From CAWAPS01 sp963783945 (lineage in GTDB: Bacteria; Actinomycetota; Acidimicrobiia; Acidimicrobiales; Palsa-688): a stretch of DNA of 64,000 nucleotides. This document shows positions 25,966 to 34,441 of this stretch, piece after piece (position 1 is the stretch's first letter; every line of letters starts with the position of its first letter). The notes under the pieces were generated by a model. The model was not told the DNA's origin, searched no databases, and worked only from the letters and a program-made list of their open reading frames with translations. Where the stretch lies: NCBI GenBank assembly GCA_963783945.1, contig CAWAPS010000019.1:1064932-1128931 (forward strand), written 5' to 3'. The position numbers were made by a program, and so were the translations under genes.

Positions 25966-26241
25966 TTGGCGACTCAGGAGGCCTTCCGCTCCAGCCGCCC
26001 GTCCGAGGCTCCGCGGTGGCCAAGACTGGTGAAGGCGGCGGCGTTCGAGGAGATGCGCCGCAGGCCGTCGATGACCGCGCCCGAAGCAGGTGGCTACCTG
26101 GAGAACGCCGCGTTCTTCCAGAAAGTCCGCAAAGGCGAGTGGCGCGAGATCCTCGACAACGAGCAGGACCTACGCCGATACCACAATCGAGTCGCCGCAC
26201 TGGCCCCACCGGAGCTATCGGCCTGGATGCACCGGTCCTGA
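25966..26241 (+). pseudogene. Sulfotransferase C-terminal remnant
   Basis: From about residue 23 the frame reads KAAAFEEMRRRPSM, ENAAFFQKVRKGEWREIL, then RYHNRVAALAPPELSAWMH, which matches the end of PAPS-dependent sulfotransferases. The PAPS-binding 5' half is absent: upstream is antisense of the alcohol dehydrogenase promoter region. About 75 of 280 residues remain. Confidence 0.6.
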
Positions 26242-26593
26242 CCCCATTACCTTCGACAGTCCCTCGGCCTCGTGTGGAATTTGTCTGGCCGCGCCCGATC
26301 GGGACGATCTGCACCAAGCCCGCAGAGTTGACGGTGACCCCGCCGTCGGTGGCCGTTGATGGCATGGTCTCCTCCCGAGTCGGGTGGGACTCGGGGGCCC
26401 AGCCCCACAGATGACATTCCTAAAGATGCGACTCGAACATCGCCCTGTCGCCCCCCTCTCCGGATCTTCCGCGCTTCTCGCCCCTCCATGCGATGGTACG
26501 ACCCAGGACGCGATACCGCCGAATCCGGCGTCGGTCGAGGCCCAGACTTTGGTGTCGGGGTCGAGGCGCGAATCGGCGGTTCTGAGCGCTCCG
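26242..26593. other. No gene recognised
   Basis: Short frames only, none resembling a known family. It separates the sulfotransferase remnant from the end of the SRPBCC gene. Confidence 0.5.
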
Positions 26594-27055
26594 TCAGGCG
26601 CCGCGTGTGGCCTTGTCGAGCGCCAGCAGTGACGCCGCTACTTCCTTGCGAAGCTGCCGTTGGCGGATCGGACCAGCCAACAACTTGCGATCCAGCGTCT
26701 TTAGATAGACGTCCCAGCTGACGGTCACCTCAGCGGCGGAATCGAACGGGACGACCTCCCACTTCCAGTCCGAATACGAAGGATTGCCATCCGCGTTCCA
26801 AGTCCGGTACGAGAAGCGGCCCGCGTCCATGTCGATTTCCTCGACGCGCGACCGGCTCTGCCAGGTCATGCCCCGGCTCGGGTGCATCTTCACCACCCAC
26901 TCAACACCGGGGGCCAGATCGGGTGCCGGCGCCACGACGAGTTCGATGGCGCGGTTCCAGTCCGGCAGTCGGTCAACGTCGGTGATCAACCGAAACACCG
27001 CGTCCGGAGCAGCCGTCACGCGGCCACTCGCTGTTCCATGAATCTCCTGCATCAT
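26594..27055 (-). CDS. SRPBCC family protein
   Basis: A 153-residue START/Bet v1-fold protein (polyketide-cyclase-like). The opening GTASGRVTAAPDAVFRLITD and LPDWNRAIE, central VKMHPSRGMTWQSRSRVEEI and C-terminal helix LLAGPIRQRQLRKEVAASLL are typical. Such proteins bind hydrophobic ligands; the ligand is unknown. ATG at 27055 follows GGGAGG. It starts 19 bases after the stop of the ABM-like gene, so both probably share an mRNA. Confidence 0.8.
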   Translation of the reverse strand: MMQEIHGTASGRVTAAPDAVFRLITDVDRLPDWNRAIELVVAPAPDLAPGVEWVVKMHPSRGMTWQSRSRVEEIDMDAGRFSYRTWNADGNPSYSDWKWEVVPFDSAAEVTVSWDVYLKTLDRKLLAGPIRQRQLRKEVAASLLALDKATRGA

Positions 27056-27074
27056 CAACCTCCCGGGGTTCCGA

Positions 27075-27365
27075 CTATGCCTGGCCGATGACCTCACACA
27101 CATCCACGCTGACGAAGGTCGCAGGCGCCTCCGCCATGTTGCGGAGTGCGCTGAAGGTCGCCTCGGCAGATCGGGCGTTCTCTTCGGTGTCGAACAGCCA
27201 AAACGAGTGCTGAATGACATCACTCCCGTTGGTGGTTCGCGACCAGTAGCCGCCAGACGACCCAGTCATGCCTTCCACCATGGCGATGCCATGGTTGGCG
27301 ACCATCGCCCGAGTTTCGCCCTCGTAGCCCGGCTTGATCTTCACCCGTCCGATGACTGCATACAT
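27075..27365 (-). CDS. ABM-like dimeric alpha-beta barrel protein
   Basis: A 96-residue protein resembling antibiotic-biosynthesis-monooxygenase-like barrels: MYAVIGRVKIKPGYEGETRA, the GSSGGYWSRTTNGSDVIQ strand, SFWLFDTEENARSAEATF. ATG at 27365 follows GGAGG by 8 bases; the frame is open further but the upstream residues are not conserved-looking. It precedes the SRPBCC gene by 19 bases. Monooxygenase activity is not shown by the sequence; many such barrels are stress or ligand-binding proteins. Confidence 0.65.
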   Translation of the reverse strand: MYAVIGRVKIKPGYEGETRAMVANHGIAMVEGMTGSSGGYWSRTTNGSDVIQHSFWLFDTEENARSAEATFSALRNMAEAPATFVSVDVCEVIGQA

Positions 27366-27749
27366 ACGGGTTCCTCCAATGGTGCCGATACGAATCGAAC
27401 GAGCCCACATACTGCCCTATCCGCGTGGGTGCCGGTCGAAAGAATGCCTTTCTGTTGTGACGACAATCCACGGCCATATCACTTAGCCTTGCTCACGACC
27501 CTCGGCACCCCATGCCGCCCACAACGCAGATATGGCTCGACCGTGGCCGAAGGCGCACAATCACGGACTCGAAGACCCCGAAGAACTCAGCGATTGCGCT
27601 CCGAACCGGCGGTATGCCTCACTTGCGAGTTCGTCGGGCAGGAGAATGCCTACGTGCCGATATGGCGCGACGGCGGACGGCTCGGCTTCGTTGTTCGGGC
27701 GCGCGGTTCTGTTCGTCCTCAGAGCCAGCCAACGGCCGGGCTAGAAATG
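27366..27749. other. No gene recognised
   Basis: A plus frame near 27600-27715 reads CEFVGQENAYVPIWRDGGRL and looks locally coding-like, but no family was recognised. Otherwise empty apart from the terminator that begins at 27750. Confidence 0.4.
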
Positions 27750-27783
27750 CAAGGGCCGGGAGCGATGCCGCTCCCGGCGCTTG
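27750..27783 (-). terminator. Strong hairpin after the propeller gene
   Basis: GCCGGGAGCG at 27755-27764 pairs perfectly with CGCTCCCGGC at 27769-27778 around a 4-base loop, and outer CAAG/CTTG arms extend it across one mismatch. It lies 18 bases after the stop of the minus-strand beta-propeller gene. A clear T-run is missing, but placement fits a terminator. Confidence 0.75.
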
Positions 27784-27800
27784 CGATAACGAGGTTCTGA

Positions 27801-29000
27801 CTAGTTGACGACAATGCCTGCGGGCGTGGCGCCGGCAGGCAGCGGCGTCGGGGAGCTGGGCAGTTCGGTGAGATTTCCGCCATGCACGGCGAAGGCACCC
27901 ACGGCGCCGATCCGGCTCTCGTCCACGAAGAGCGTCCGGCCGTTGGGGCTGAGGCGGGCATCGACCGCGCCCACACCGCCGGCTGAGCTGACCGGTGTGC
28001 TACCGAGCAGCGTCAAGGTACCGTCGCGGGCGATCGAGTAGCGGGAGATGGTCCCGGCTCCGGTGTTCACGGTGAAGAGGAAGTGCCCGTCGTGGGTGAT
28101 CTCAACCCAGCACGGTGCAGTCTGCAGGTCGGCGAACGGCGAAGCCCCAATCGACGACAGGGTGCCGTCCCGAGCAACCCTGAAGGCCGAGACCGTTCCG
28201 CTGCCAGGCGGGACGTTGTGGGCGTTAGAGACAAACAGCTGGCGGGGGTGGGTCGGTCGGAACTCGCTGCCGAACGGTCCTAGCCCCTGAGCATCGAAGG
28301 GAGAGCCGGCGGCGGCGGTCAGCAGCCCATTTCTCCCGACGAGGAAGCTGTCGATTTCCGACGTGCCGACGCGGGTGCCGACCAGGTGGGTTCCGGGCGA
28401 GTTGAAGAGAACGTCGCCGGGCTGGGAGCCGTCAGGCAAGGCCACCGTCGAATCGGCCAGCGGACGCAGGTGTCCACCACGGTTGAGCCTGAACCCTGTG
28501 TAGTTCGGGCCGACGGCGCCGGCGTTGGCCACGTAGACCAGGTTGTCGTGCACGGCGACGCTGACCGGCGTGGGGCCGCCGGAGGAGACGACTCCGCCGG
28601 GCACCAGATTGAGGCTGCCGTCGGGCCTGATCCGCAGGACCGAGACCTGGTTGCTACCCGCGTCTACCGCGATCAGATAACGGCCATCGCTGCTGAGCTC
28701 AAGCGCGCCCTGCGAAGCCAGGCCGGCACCCGTCCCCGCGCCGCCAGCGGCGAAGGGAGAGCCCCGAAGCGGTGAGAGCGAGCCGTCGGCATGGCGGTCG
28801 AACGCGCCAATCGTGTTCGTCCCCTTAGTGTTGTCGTCGAGATAGACATGTCCTACCACCCGAGAGCCGGTGGCATGCGCGGTTGCAGGAATGACAGCCG
28901 CGTTGGCTGCGCCCACGCCGACGGTGCCGAGAATAGCGACACCGCCAAGTGTGGCGGCGCTCAGCGCAAGGCGCGCGGCGCGAGAGGTGAGCGTTCCCAT
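27801..29000 (-). CDS. Secreted beta-propeller (lactonase/YVTN-like) protein
   Basis: A 399-residue secreted protein. Signal peptide (about 1-30: LALSAATLGGVAILGTVGVG, AANA) followed by seven-bladed-propeller sequence with repeated units such as RYLIAVDAGSNQVSVLRIRP, GTVSAFRVARDGTLSSIG, and GTISRYSIARDGTLTLLG. This is the 6-phosphogluconolactonase/YVTN fold, here in an exported form where enzymatic function is often unproven. ATG at 29000 begins the signal peptide; other in-frame ATGs lie upstream (29018). A strong hairpin follows the stop. Confidence 0.8.
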   Translation of the reverse strand: MGTLTSRAARLALSAATLGGVAILGTVGVGAANAAVIPATAHATGSRVVGHVYLDDNTKGTNTIGAFDRHADGSLSPLRGSPFAAGGAGTGAGLASQGALELSSDGRYLIAVDAGSNQVSVLRIRPDGSLNLVPGGVVSSGGPTPVSVAVHDNLVYVANAGAVGPNYTGFRLNRGGHLRPLADSTVALPDGSQPGDVLFNSPGTHLVGTRVGTSEIDSFLVGRNGLLTAAAGSPFDAQGLGPFGSEFRPTHPRQLFVSNAHNVPPGSGTVSAFRVARDGTLSSIGASPFADLQTAPCWVEITHDGHFLFTVNTGAGTISRYSIARDGTLTLLGSTPVSSAGGVGAVDARLSPNGRTLFVDESRIGAVGAFAVHGGNLTELPSSPTPLPAGATPAGIVVN

Positions 29001-29457
29001 TTTGATCCAGACCTCCATGTTTTCGAGGGCGGGCAAGGTCGTCCACCCCAAGTACTGTCCCCACGTCGACGGGACCGTTACACTCCCTCGTCCGACAAGA
29101 CCAACGCCGTGTTGGTACCGGCGCAGACCAGGTCTTCGTTGGGTCGGAGACCAGCGAGGCCGCCCAGCCCAAATGGTCGACCGCCTTCGTTCACACTCCG
29201 CTCAACCCTTCGGTGGCTCAGGGGTTGGTGAGTGGTCAGTTCAAAGTGTCAGACAGTCTCGGAATGCGAGGATCGGCGGTACGTTCCTGCCTGGGATGGC
29301 AGTCGGCGGACACCTCATGTAACGCCTCCGAGGTGACCGGAGACTGAAGCAACATGGCCCGACGACAGGCGATCGGCCGAAATCTCAGACGAAGAGGCCA
29401 GCACCGGCGGGCGCGACCCGCCCAGTACCGTAGCGCCCTACGCTTCGCCCCAGGGAG
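29001..29457. other. No gene recognised
   Basis: Divergent upstream region between the propeller gene and the sigma-factor gene. Short overlapping frames only. Promoters for both neighbours should lie here but none was assigned. Confidence 0.5.
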
Positions 29458-29934
29458 ATGGACGGCGAGCTGCTCATCCGGGTCCGCACCGTTGACGAGG
29501 AGGCCCTTGTGATGGTGGTGGCCCGCTACCAGCAGCCCATGCTTCGCCCGGCCTGTTCCATGGTCCCCAATCAGCAGGTGGCCGAAGAAGCTGTCCAGGA
29601 CATGTGGCTGGGCGTCGTACGTGGCAACGAGCGCCTTGAGGGACGCTCGTCGTTGAAGACCTGGCTGTTTCGGATCCGCGTCAACCGAGCGCGCTCGGCC
29701 GGTTCTCGCGAGCCTACCGATCCCTCGATCGAGACGATCCACGCAGTCGACGCCACCCGCCTCGACGCTCAGGGCCAATGGGCCGATCCCGTCACATTCC
29801 GTGACGTCGAGGGCCTTTCCAGCAGCGAAGCGTCTGCCGTACTTGGAATCAGTGAAGGCAACCAGTGGACCTTACTGCACCGGGGACGGGCGCGCTTACG
29901 AGAGATCCTCGACGCCGCGATCGAGAAGAGCTGA
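29458..29934 (+). CDS. ECF sigma factor with shortened linker
   Basis: A 158-residue extracytoplasmic-function sigma factor. Region 2 (about 18-80) has VARYQQPMLRPACSMV, AEEAVQDMWLGVVRG and SLKTWLFRIRVNRARS. Region 4 (about 112-155) has FRDVEGLSSSEASAVLGISE and LLHRGRARLREIL. Between them the family normally has a longer linker ending in a LPxxQRxVV helix. Here QWADP runs straight into VTFRDVEG, so about 30-40 residues of linker and the first region 4 helix are missing. It may be weakened or inactive. A zinc-finger anti-sigma gene follows after 2 bases. Confidence 0.82.
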   Translation: MDGELLIRVRTVDEEALVMVVARYQQPMLRPACSMVPNQQVAEEAVQDMWLGVVRGNERLEGRSSLKTWLFRIRVNRARSAGSREPTDPSIETIHAVDATRLDAQGQWADPVTFRDVEGLSSSEASAVLGISEGNQWTLLHRGRARLREILDAAIEKS

Positions 29935-29936
29935 CC

Positions 29937-30191
29937 GTGCTATCGCTGCGTCGGAGAGACATCGTGTGTCAACAGGCGGTCGAACTTGTGACCGACTATC
30001 TCGAAGGGGTTCTCTGTCGTCGGGATCGACGGCGATTCGAGACTCATTTGAAACGGTGCCCTAACTGTGCCTCGTACCTGGAGCAGATCAAGATCACCAT
30101 TCGGTCGGCGGGCGAGATCGACGCTGAGGACCTGACACCCGAAGCGAGACAGGACCTCATCGAGCTCTATCGGCGCTGGCGCCCGGAGTAG
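29937..30191 (+). CDS. Zinc-finger anti-sigma factor-like protein
   Basis: An 84-residue soluble protein with the zf-HC2 anti-sigma motif: CQQAVELVTDYLEGVL, then ETHLKRCPNCASYLEQI with His-x3-Cys-x2-Cys at about residues 38-45. The GTG at 29937 lies 2 bases after the sigma-factor stop, the usual sigma/anti-sigma order; a second GTG 9 codons on is possible. No transmembrane helix is present, so it is probably a cytoplasmic anti-sigma whose release is controlled by zinc or redox state. Confidence 0.8.
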   Translation: MLSLRRRDIVCQQAVELVTDYLEGVLCRRDRRRFETHLKRCPNCASYLEQIKITIRSAGEIDAEDLTPEARQDLIELYRRWRPE

Positions 30192-30231
30192 TGCCGCGCC
30201 GCTCGACCGGCGGGCCGGTTCACCCGGTTGC

Positions 30232-30378
30232 AACGCCGGCCCAGGGAGCCTCATCGGCGGATACCTCGGAGCCCTGGCACAACCTCATCTCCCCGAGGTC
30301 CTGATCCGTCGAGTGCTGGGCCTGCTCGTGACCGCTATCGGCATCCGATACGCCTGGCTCGCCGCCGCCGGGCTGTGA
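30232..30378 (+). pseudogene. TSUP (TauE/SafE) permease C-terminal remnant
   Basis: The plus frame reads GSLIGGYLGALAQPHLPEVL then IRRVLGLLVTAIGIRYAWLA and stops at 30376-30378. This is the last helix pair of TSUP sulfite/sulfonate exporters (GGYLGARxQPxLP). The rest of the gene is absent. It follows the anti-sigma gene by about 40 bases. Confidence 0.6.
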
Positions 30379-30498
30379 ACGTCAAGCTCCTCAGAGCAAA
30401 GTACGTTGACTCCGCGACCCGTGTCGTTGGGAGCCGTTTTTGGGGTCTCGGGACGCCGCCAGACCGGGACTTAGGGAACGCGCCTGCGGGGTGCGAGT

Positions 30499-30536
30499 CC
30501 TAGACACCCTGGAGGGGTAGCCACAAGGTGTCTAGG
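30499..30536. terminator. Perfect inverted repeat between converging genes
   Basis: CCTAGACACC at 30499-30508 pairs with GGTGTCTAGG at 30527-30536 around an 18-base loop, with flanking GAGT/ACTC nearly continuing the pairing. It lies between the TSUP remnant and the end of the minus-strand beta-helix gene. It could be a two-way terminator or a mobile-element end. Confidence 0.5.
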
Positions 30537-30566
30537 AACTCGCTTCTTTATCTCGGCGAGGGTCCC

Positions 30567-32051
30567 TTACCCGAAGCAACCTGTGATGGTGCTTGCAGGC
30601 TCGCAGTTGTCGGGGTGATTGGCGATGACCAGGCTGGCCGAGAGCGTCACCGTTGCGCCGAGGTTGAAGATCCCTCCGCCAGCGGAGGCGGTGTTGCCGA
30701 TCACAAGGCTGTGATTCAGCGTAACCGGGCCTCCGGGTATGGACATCTGACCCATCCCGAAGCCGTTGGCGATGCCGCCTCCGTCGCCACCCGCGGTGTC
30801 GTTGATCACTCGGCTGCTATTGAGCGTGAGCACCCCGCTGCCCGGTACGCCGGGGTTGACGTTGAGAATCCCACCACCCGAAGCAACCGCGCCTTTCCCC
30901 GCTGCGGTGTTGTGGTTCACCTCGGACCTATTGAGGGTCATCACGCCGTGGTTGACGATGCCCGCCCCGCTGGTATTGACCGCGGTGTTGCCATCCACTT
31001 GGGTCCGGTTGAGCACCGCGGTGCACCCGTTGGCGATACCTCCCGCTGCGATGGGAGGACCGCTCATCGACCCAGGCGGAGGTACCGGCGCGGTGGCGGT
31101 GTTGCCGTTCACCTGGCTCCAGTTGATGATCACTGAACCGTTGCAGGGCGTCCCCCCACCCATGCCGTTGCCGCTAGAGATACCGCCGCCGTTGAGGGCA
31201 CTGTTGCCGTTCACCTGGGTGCCAATCAGGGTTACAGTGCCCAGGACGTTCTGGATGCCACCACCACCCGCTATCGGGGCAACGTTGTGGTTGACCTGGC
31301 TGCGGTTGAGGGTCAAAACGCTGGTGGTGCCGGAGAAGTTCATGTAATCGCCGTTGGCGATGCCACCCCCGACCAGACCGTTGGCGGTGTTGCGGTTGAC
31401 CTGGCTCCTGTTGAGCGTCGCGGTGCCGAGCATGTTGATGATCCCCCCGCCGCCAATGCCCCCAGCCGGGGGATTGGCCGGGTTGCCCAACAAGGTCTGC
31501 TTGTTGAAAGTGACAGAACTGTTGTTGAGCGTCAAACGGGCCACGCTGGTGGGGACAGAGGTCACGCTGGCGATGCCGCCCCCCGCCAGCACCGCGTTGT
31601 TACCAGTCACCCGGCTGTGATTTAAGGTGACGGTGCCTCCCATGTTGGCGATACCGCCCCCGAAGTCCGCGGCTGATCCCCCGGTAACGGTCACGTTGTT
31701 GAGGGTGAGGTACCCGCTGGGGCCATCGACCTCAACAACTCGGACCTTACCTGTTCCGTCGATCTTGGCTCGGTTCCCGTTGACCGTGATACGGGTCGTA
31801 ATCACCGGCAGGCCGTTCTCGCCATCGTTGGCAACCTTGAGGTGGTAGTGGCACCCTCGGGCCAGGTTGATCGTGCCGCCCCCGGCCACATTTGCGGCGT
31901 TGACGGCCGCCACAAGGGCGGTCTGGCCTCTACAGGGCACGTTCACGGCGCGTCCTGGTGACCCCGCCGACGCTATCGGTGCTGCCACCATCAACCCGAG
32001 CACGGACGCGCTGGTCCCCACCGCAACTTTCGCGAATGTCGCCAACTTCAT
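30567..32051 (-). CDS. Secreted right-handed beta-helix repeat protein
   Basis: A 494-residue secreted protein. Signal peptide about 1-29 (SVLGLMVAAPIASAG), then a module CRGQTALVAAVNAANVAGGG like the start of CSLREAI-type beta-helix proteins. From about residue 110 it has at least nine imperfect repeats of the type GGGIANMGGTVTLNHSRVTG, typical of parallel beta-helices and Pmp-like surface repeats. Two Cys at the C-terminus (NCEPASTITGCFG) may form a disulfide. ATG at 32051 follows GAAGGGGG. Surface or exported role inferred; no enzymatic site seen. Confidence 0.82.
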   Translation of the reverse strand: MKLATFAKVAVGTSASVLGLMVAAPIASAGSPGRAVNVPCRGQTALVAAVNAANVAGGGTINLARGCHYHLKVANDGENGLPVITTRITVNGNRAKIDGTGKVRVVEVDGPSGYLTLNNVTVTGGSAADFGGGIANMGGTVTLNHSRVTGNNAVLAGGGIASVTSVPTSVARLTLNNSSVTFNKQTLLGNPANPPAGGIGGGGIINMLGTATLNRSQVNRNTANGLVGGGIANGDYMNFSGTTSVLTLNRSQVNHNVAPIAGGGGIQNVLGTVTLIGTQVNGNSALNGGGISSGNGMGGGTPCNGSVIINWSQVNGNTATAPVPPPGSMSGPPIAAGGIANGCTAVLNRTQVDGNTAVNTSGAGIVNHGVMTLNRSEVNHNTAAGKGAVASGGGILNVNPGVPGSGVLTLNSSRVINDTAGGDGGGIANGFGMGQMSIPGGPVTLNHSLVIGNTASAGGGIFNLGATVTLSASLVIANHPDNCEPASTITGCFG

Positions 32052-32578
32052 GGCTACCCCCTTCTAGATTGCCCCTGAGACTGCCTACCGACCATAGGCC
32101 CCGGTGGGCGCATAGTCAACGGCTGCCACTCTTGCGTAACCGCCCAGCAGGTCGTCCTGGCCGGGTCACGTCCCCACCTGGCCGAGCCGCGTCCCACACC
32201 CCTACCAATCCCCATCGATACAGGTGGCACCAGGGCAGTTGAGTCGAGATACTGAGCGTCCGATCTGCGCGTGGCCCCAGCGATGGGCGATCAAGTCACC
32301 TCCGCTACATAGCGACGCCTCCGTGCTCGCCGCGCCCGTCACTCAGCGTGGTGAACGCGCCCGAGGGTCCTAAGCGGCACCTAACGATTCTCCATGCCCG
32401 TATGCGTTCTTGAAGTGTGGCGAGGTTGATCCGGGTGCGAGATCCGCCCGTTGTTATGCGGCCGGAGGTGGGTTCGCTGTGGCGTTCGTCAACCTGAGCG
32501 ACCGTCCACCGCCTTCGGAGACGTCGGCTGAGAGTGTGTAGGTTCGCAACAGCGCTTAACCGACTTGAAAGGGCAATC
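32052..32578. other. No gene recognised
   Basis: Upstream regions of the divergent beta-helix and 95-residue genes. No conserved frame. Confidence 0.5.
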
Positions 32579-32866
32579 ATGGCTTACGGAGTCATCCACC
32601 ATTTTCCCGGGGGTACCAAGGAGAACTACGAGGCGTCAATCGCCGCGGTCCACCCAGGCGAGGGGCGCCTACCCGAGGGGCAGATCTTCCATGCGGCCGG
32701 AGCTTCCCCTGGCGGCTGGACGATCATGGCCGTTCATGATTCGAAAGAGAGCTGGGAGCACTTCCGTGACACGGTCTTGATGCCCCAAATGCAGAAGGGC
32801 ATCGCGGGCGGATTCCCGACACCCCCTGACGAGACACCAATCGACCTGTACAAGGTAATGCCCTAG
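32579..32866 (+). CDS. Small conserved protein, ABM/Dabb-like
   Basis: A 95-residue protein, YGVIHHFPGGTKENYEASIA, EGQIFHAAGASPGGWTIMAV, HDSKESWEHFRDTVLMPQM. The pattern of a short strand, a long helix and the W-E-x-F-R segment fits a small ferredoxin-like dimeric barrel. Function unknown. ATG at 32579 follows GAAAGGG; the frame is open 15 codons upstream but without a ribosome site. It stands alone. Confidence 0.6.
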   Translation: MAYGVIHHFPGGTKENYEASIAAVHPGEGRLPEGQIFHAAGASPGGWTIMAVHDSKESWEHFRDTVLMPQMQKGIAGGFPTPPDETPIDLYKVMP

Positions 32867-33092
32867 CCACCTCTGGGGCCGGCCCACCCGCGTCCCTCGT
32901 TCTGGGCTGGTGTACCTCATCAAAATGAACCCGCTCCCGTAGGATTGCGGCGAGTTCACGCTGAACCTGAGCCCGGGCCGAAGGCCAGAACTTCGTCTGG
33001 AAGCTGGCTCAGCCCCGTACGCGAGATCGCCGACTCTGCTCGGCTTGCGCGTCGGGGTGGTGCCGTCATTCGGCGGGCATCCGTGGTCATCG

Positions 33093-33602
33093 TCACTCGG
33101 TGAGTACGAGGTGCTGCTTGCCGTCGATCAACTCCCGAGCCGCGTCAAGGTGACCGGTGTGGGCGGCGGTCTCCGTTATGACGTGGAGCCCGATCTCTTG
33201 GACACTGTCGAGCCGCCAGGAACCGAAGAAGTCTGGCCACCACGCAGGTGCCGCGTCGAGGGAGCCGGTGGCGATGATCGCATCGGCACGCTCGATGTTG
33301 CGCCGGTACCCCAGGAGCACCTCCTCGGTGGAGTCCTCGATGCCTACGTCCCAGTCGCTGCCCGATGAGCCGAGCACATCTTCCACGGCTGCCTGCTTCC
33401 CAGCGATGACGGCCTGGAACCAGAAGCGCTCCATGTCCAAGGACAAGTGGTTCACCAGCCCGAGGCAGGTCCAGCGCGACGGAAGAACCTGGCGGCGAAG
33501 GTCGTCGACGTCAAGGCCCTCCAGGGCCTCGAAGATGCGCTCGCGTTGACCTTTCAAATAGCGCAACAGCACTTGGCGCTCGTTCGACGTCGCTGGCGGC
33601 AT
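33093..33602 (-). CDS. DinB-family (DUF664) protein
   Basis: A 169-residue DinB-like four-helix protein. LLRYLKGQRERIFEALEGL and LGLVNHLSLDMERFWF (first metal His) are at the N-terminus, and LHVITETAAHTGHLDAAREL near the end carries the His-x3-His pair. Many actinobacterial members use mycothiol or bacillithiol-type thiols as S-transferases. ATG at 33602 follows GGAAGGAGAG; about 69 further open codons upstream look non-coding. No operon partner. Confidence 0.85.
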   Translation of the reverse strand: MPPATSNERQVLLRYLKGQRERIFEALEGLDVDDLRRQVLPSRWTCLGLVNHLSLDMERFWFQAVIAGKQAAVEDVLGSSGSDWDVGIEDSTEEVLLGYRRNIERADAIIATGSLDAAPAWWPDFFGSWRLDSVQEIGLHVITETAAHTGHLDAARELIDGKQHLVLTE

Positions 33603-33907
33603 GGCCCGCTCTCCTTCCGGTTCTGACCGGGTGCTCTCGCGACGGTCCTTCAAGGGCCAAGAGAGTACCCACAGCATTCCAGACGAGGCTCGTCCTCGAA
33701 TCTCATCGCCGCCTGAGACCACGCCCGCGCAACGCGTCTCAGCCGCGCTCCCCGACGAAGGGTTACGCGACTCGACTACTCGCAGCCGCCCCGAACACTT
33801 CATCGGCACCCCTCGGCCGGGATGAGACGGCTCACGTGACTCGCCCCGATCGACGGGTAGGGCGTCGGGCGCCCCCTGTGTTCGGGACGCCCGAACGTCG
33901 TGGGCCG

Positions 33908-34010
33908 TTAGCGGGCGGCGCCGGCCAGGAAGGCCGCCACGATGTAGGTAGCGTGGCGGTCGAGTGACAACCGAGCTCGGTCATAGCGCATGGTGGTGCG
34001 GGGATCGGCG
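33908..34010 (-). pseudogene. Tyrosine recombinase C-terminal remnant
   Basis: The frame reads ADPRTTMRYDRARLSLDRHA then TYIVAAFLAG and stops at 33908-33910. This is the C-terminus of phage-type integrases, containing the nucleophilic Tyr of RYDRAR. Only about 33 residues remain, joined directly to the IS110-like fragment at 34011. Confidence 0.65.
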
Positions 34011-34305
34011 TCACCAGACCGCAAAACGAGCCAGGATCGTCTCGCCCCGAGAACCGCCGCCGATCGCACACTTCGGCTTGCAGAACAAGCCCGCCGAGGC
34101 GCTCCACCCCGCGGTAGGCGGCGAGTCGAGCGACCGCAGCGGCGAACGGCTCGATGGTCAAGTACCGCTGCAGGTCCGCCTCAAGCGCCTCCAGCTCCGC
34201 CTCGCGGCATGCGACTGTGGCCCGGTAACGGGCGAAAGTGGCCGACAGGGCCGGATGGTCGAAGCTTTGGCCAGCCAGCCACGAACGGTGCTTAGCGCAG
34301 AAGGA
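34011..34305 (-). mobile_element. IS110-family transposase fragment
   Basis: The frame reads CAKHRSWLAGQSFDHPALS, then a coiled segment ACREAELEALEADLQRYL and YRGVERLGGLVLQAEVCD, RRRFSGRDDPGSFCGLVTP. The last part matches the C-terminal helix-hairpin domain of IS110/IS116/IS902 transposases, including the GLVTP/GLVPS-like step. It stops matching at 34011, where recombinase sequence begins. Both ends of the element are missing. Confidence 0.65.
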
Positions 34306-34393
34306 GGAGTCAGGTAGGAGTCCCCTTGAAGCCGAGTACTGGCGGTTACCTTCCACCGGCATGGGGAGTGTGGAGGCTTGACACCATGGTGAT

Positions 34394-34431
34394 GTCGGCC
34401 GACCGGGAGGAAGCCGCCCCGGTCGGCCGAC
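34394..34431 (-). terminator. 14-bp stem hairpin
   Basis: GTCGGCCGACCGGG at 34394-34407 pairs perfectly with CCCGGTCGGCCGAC at 34418-34431 around a 10-base loop. It begins 10 bases after the stop of the minus-strand secreted protein gene. No T-run follows. Confidence 0.75.
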
Positions 34432-34441
34432 GAATGCCTGG

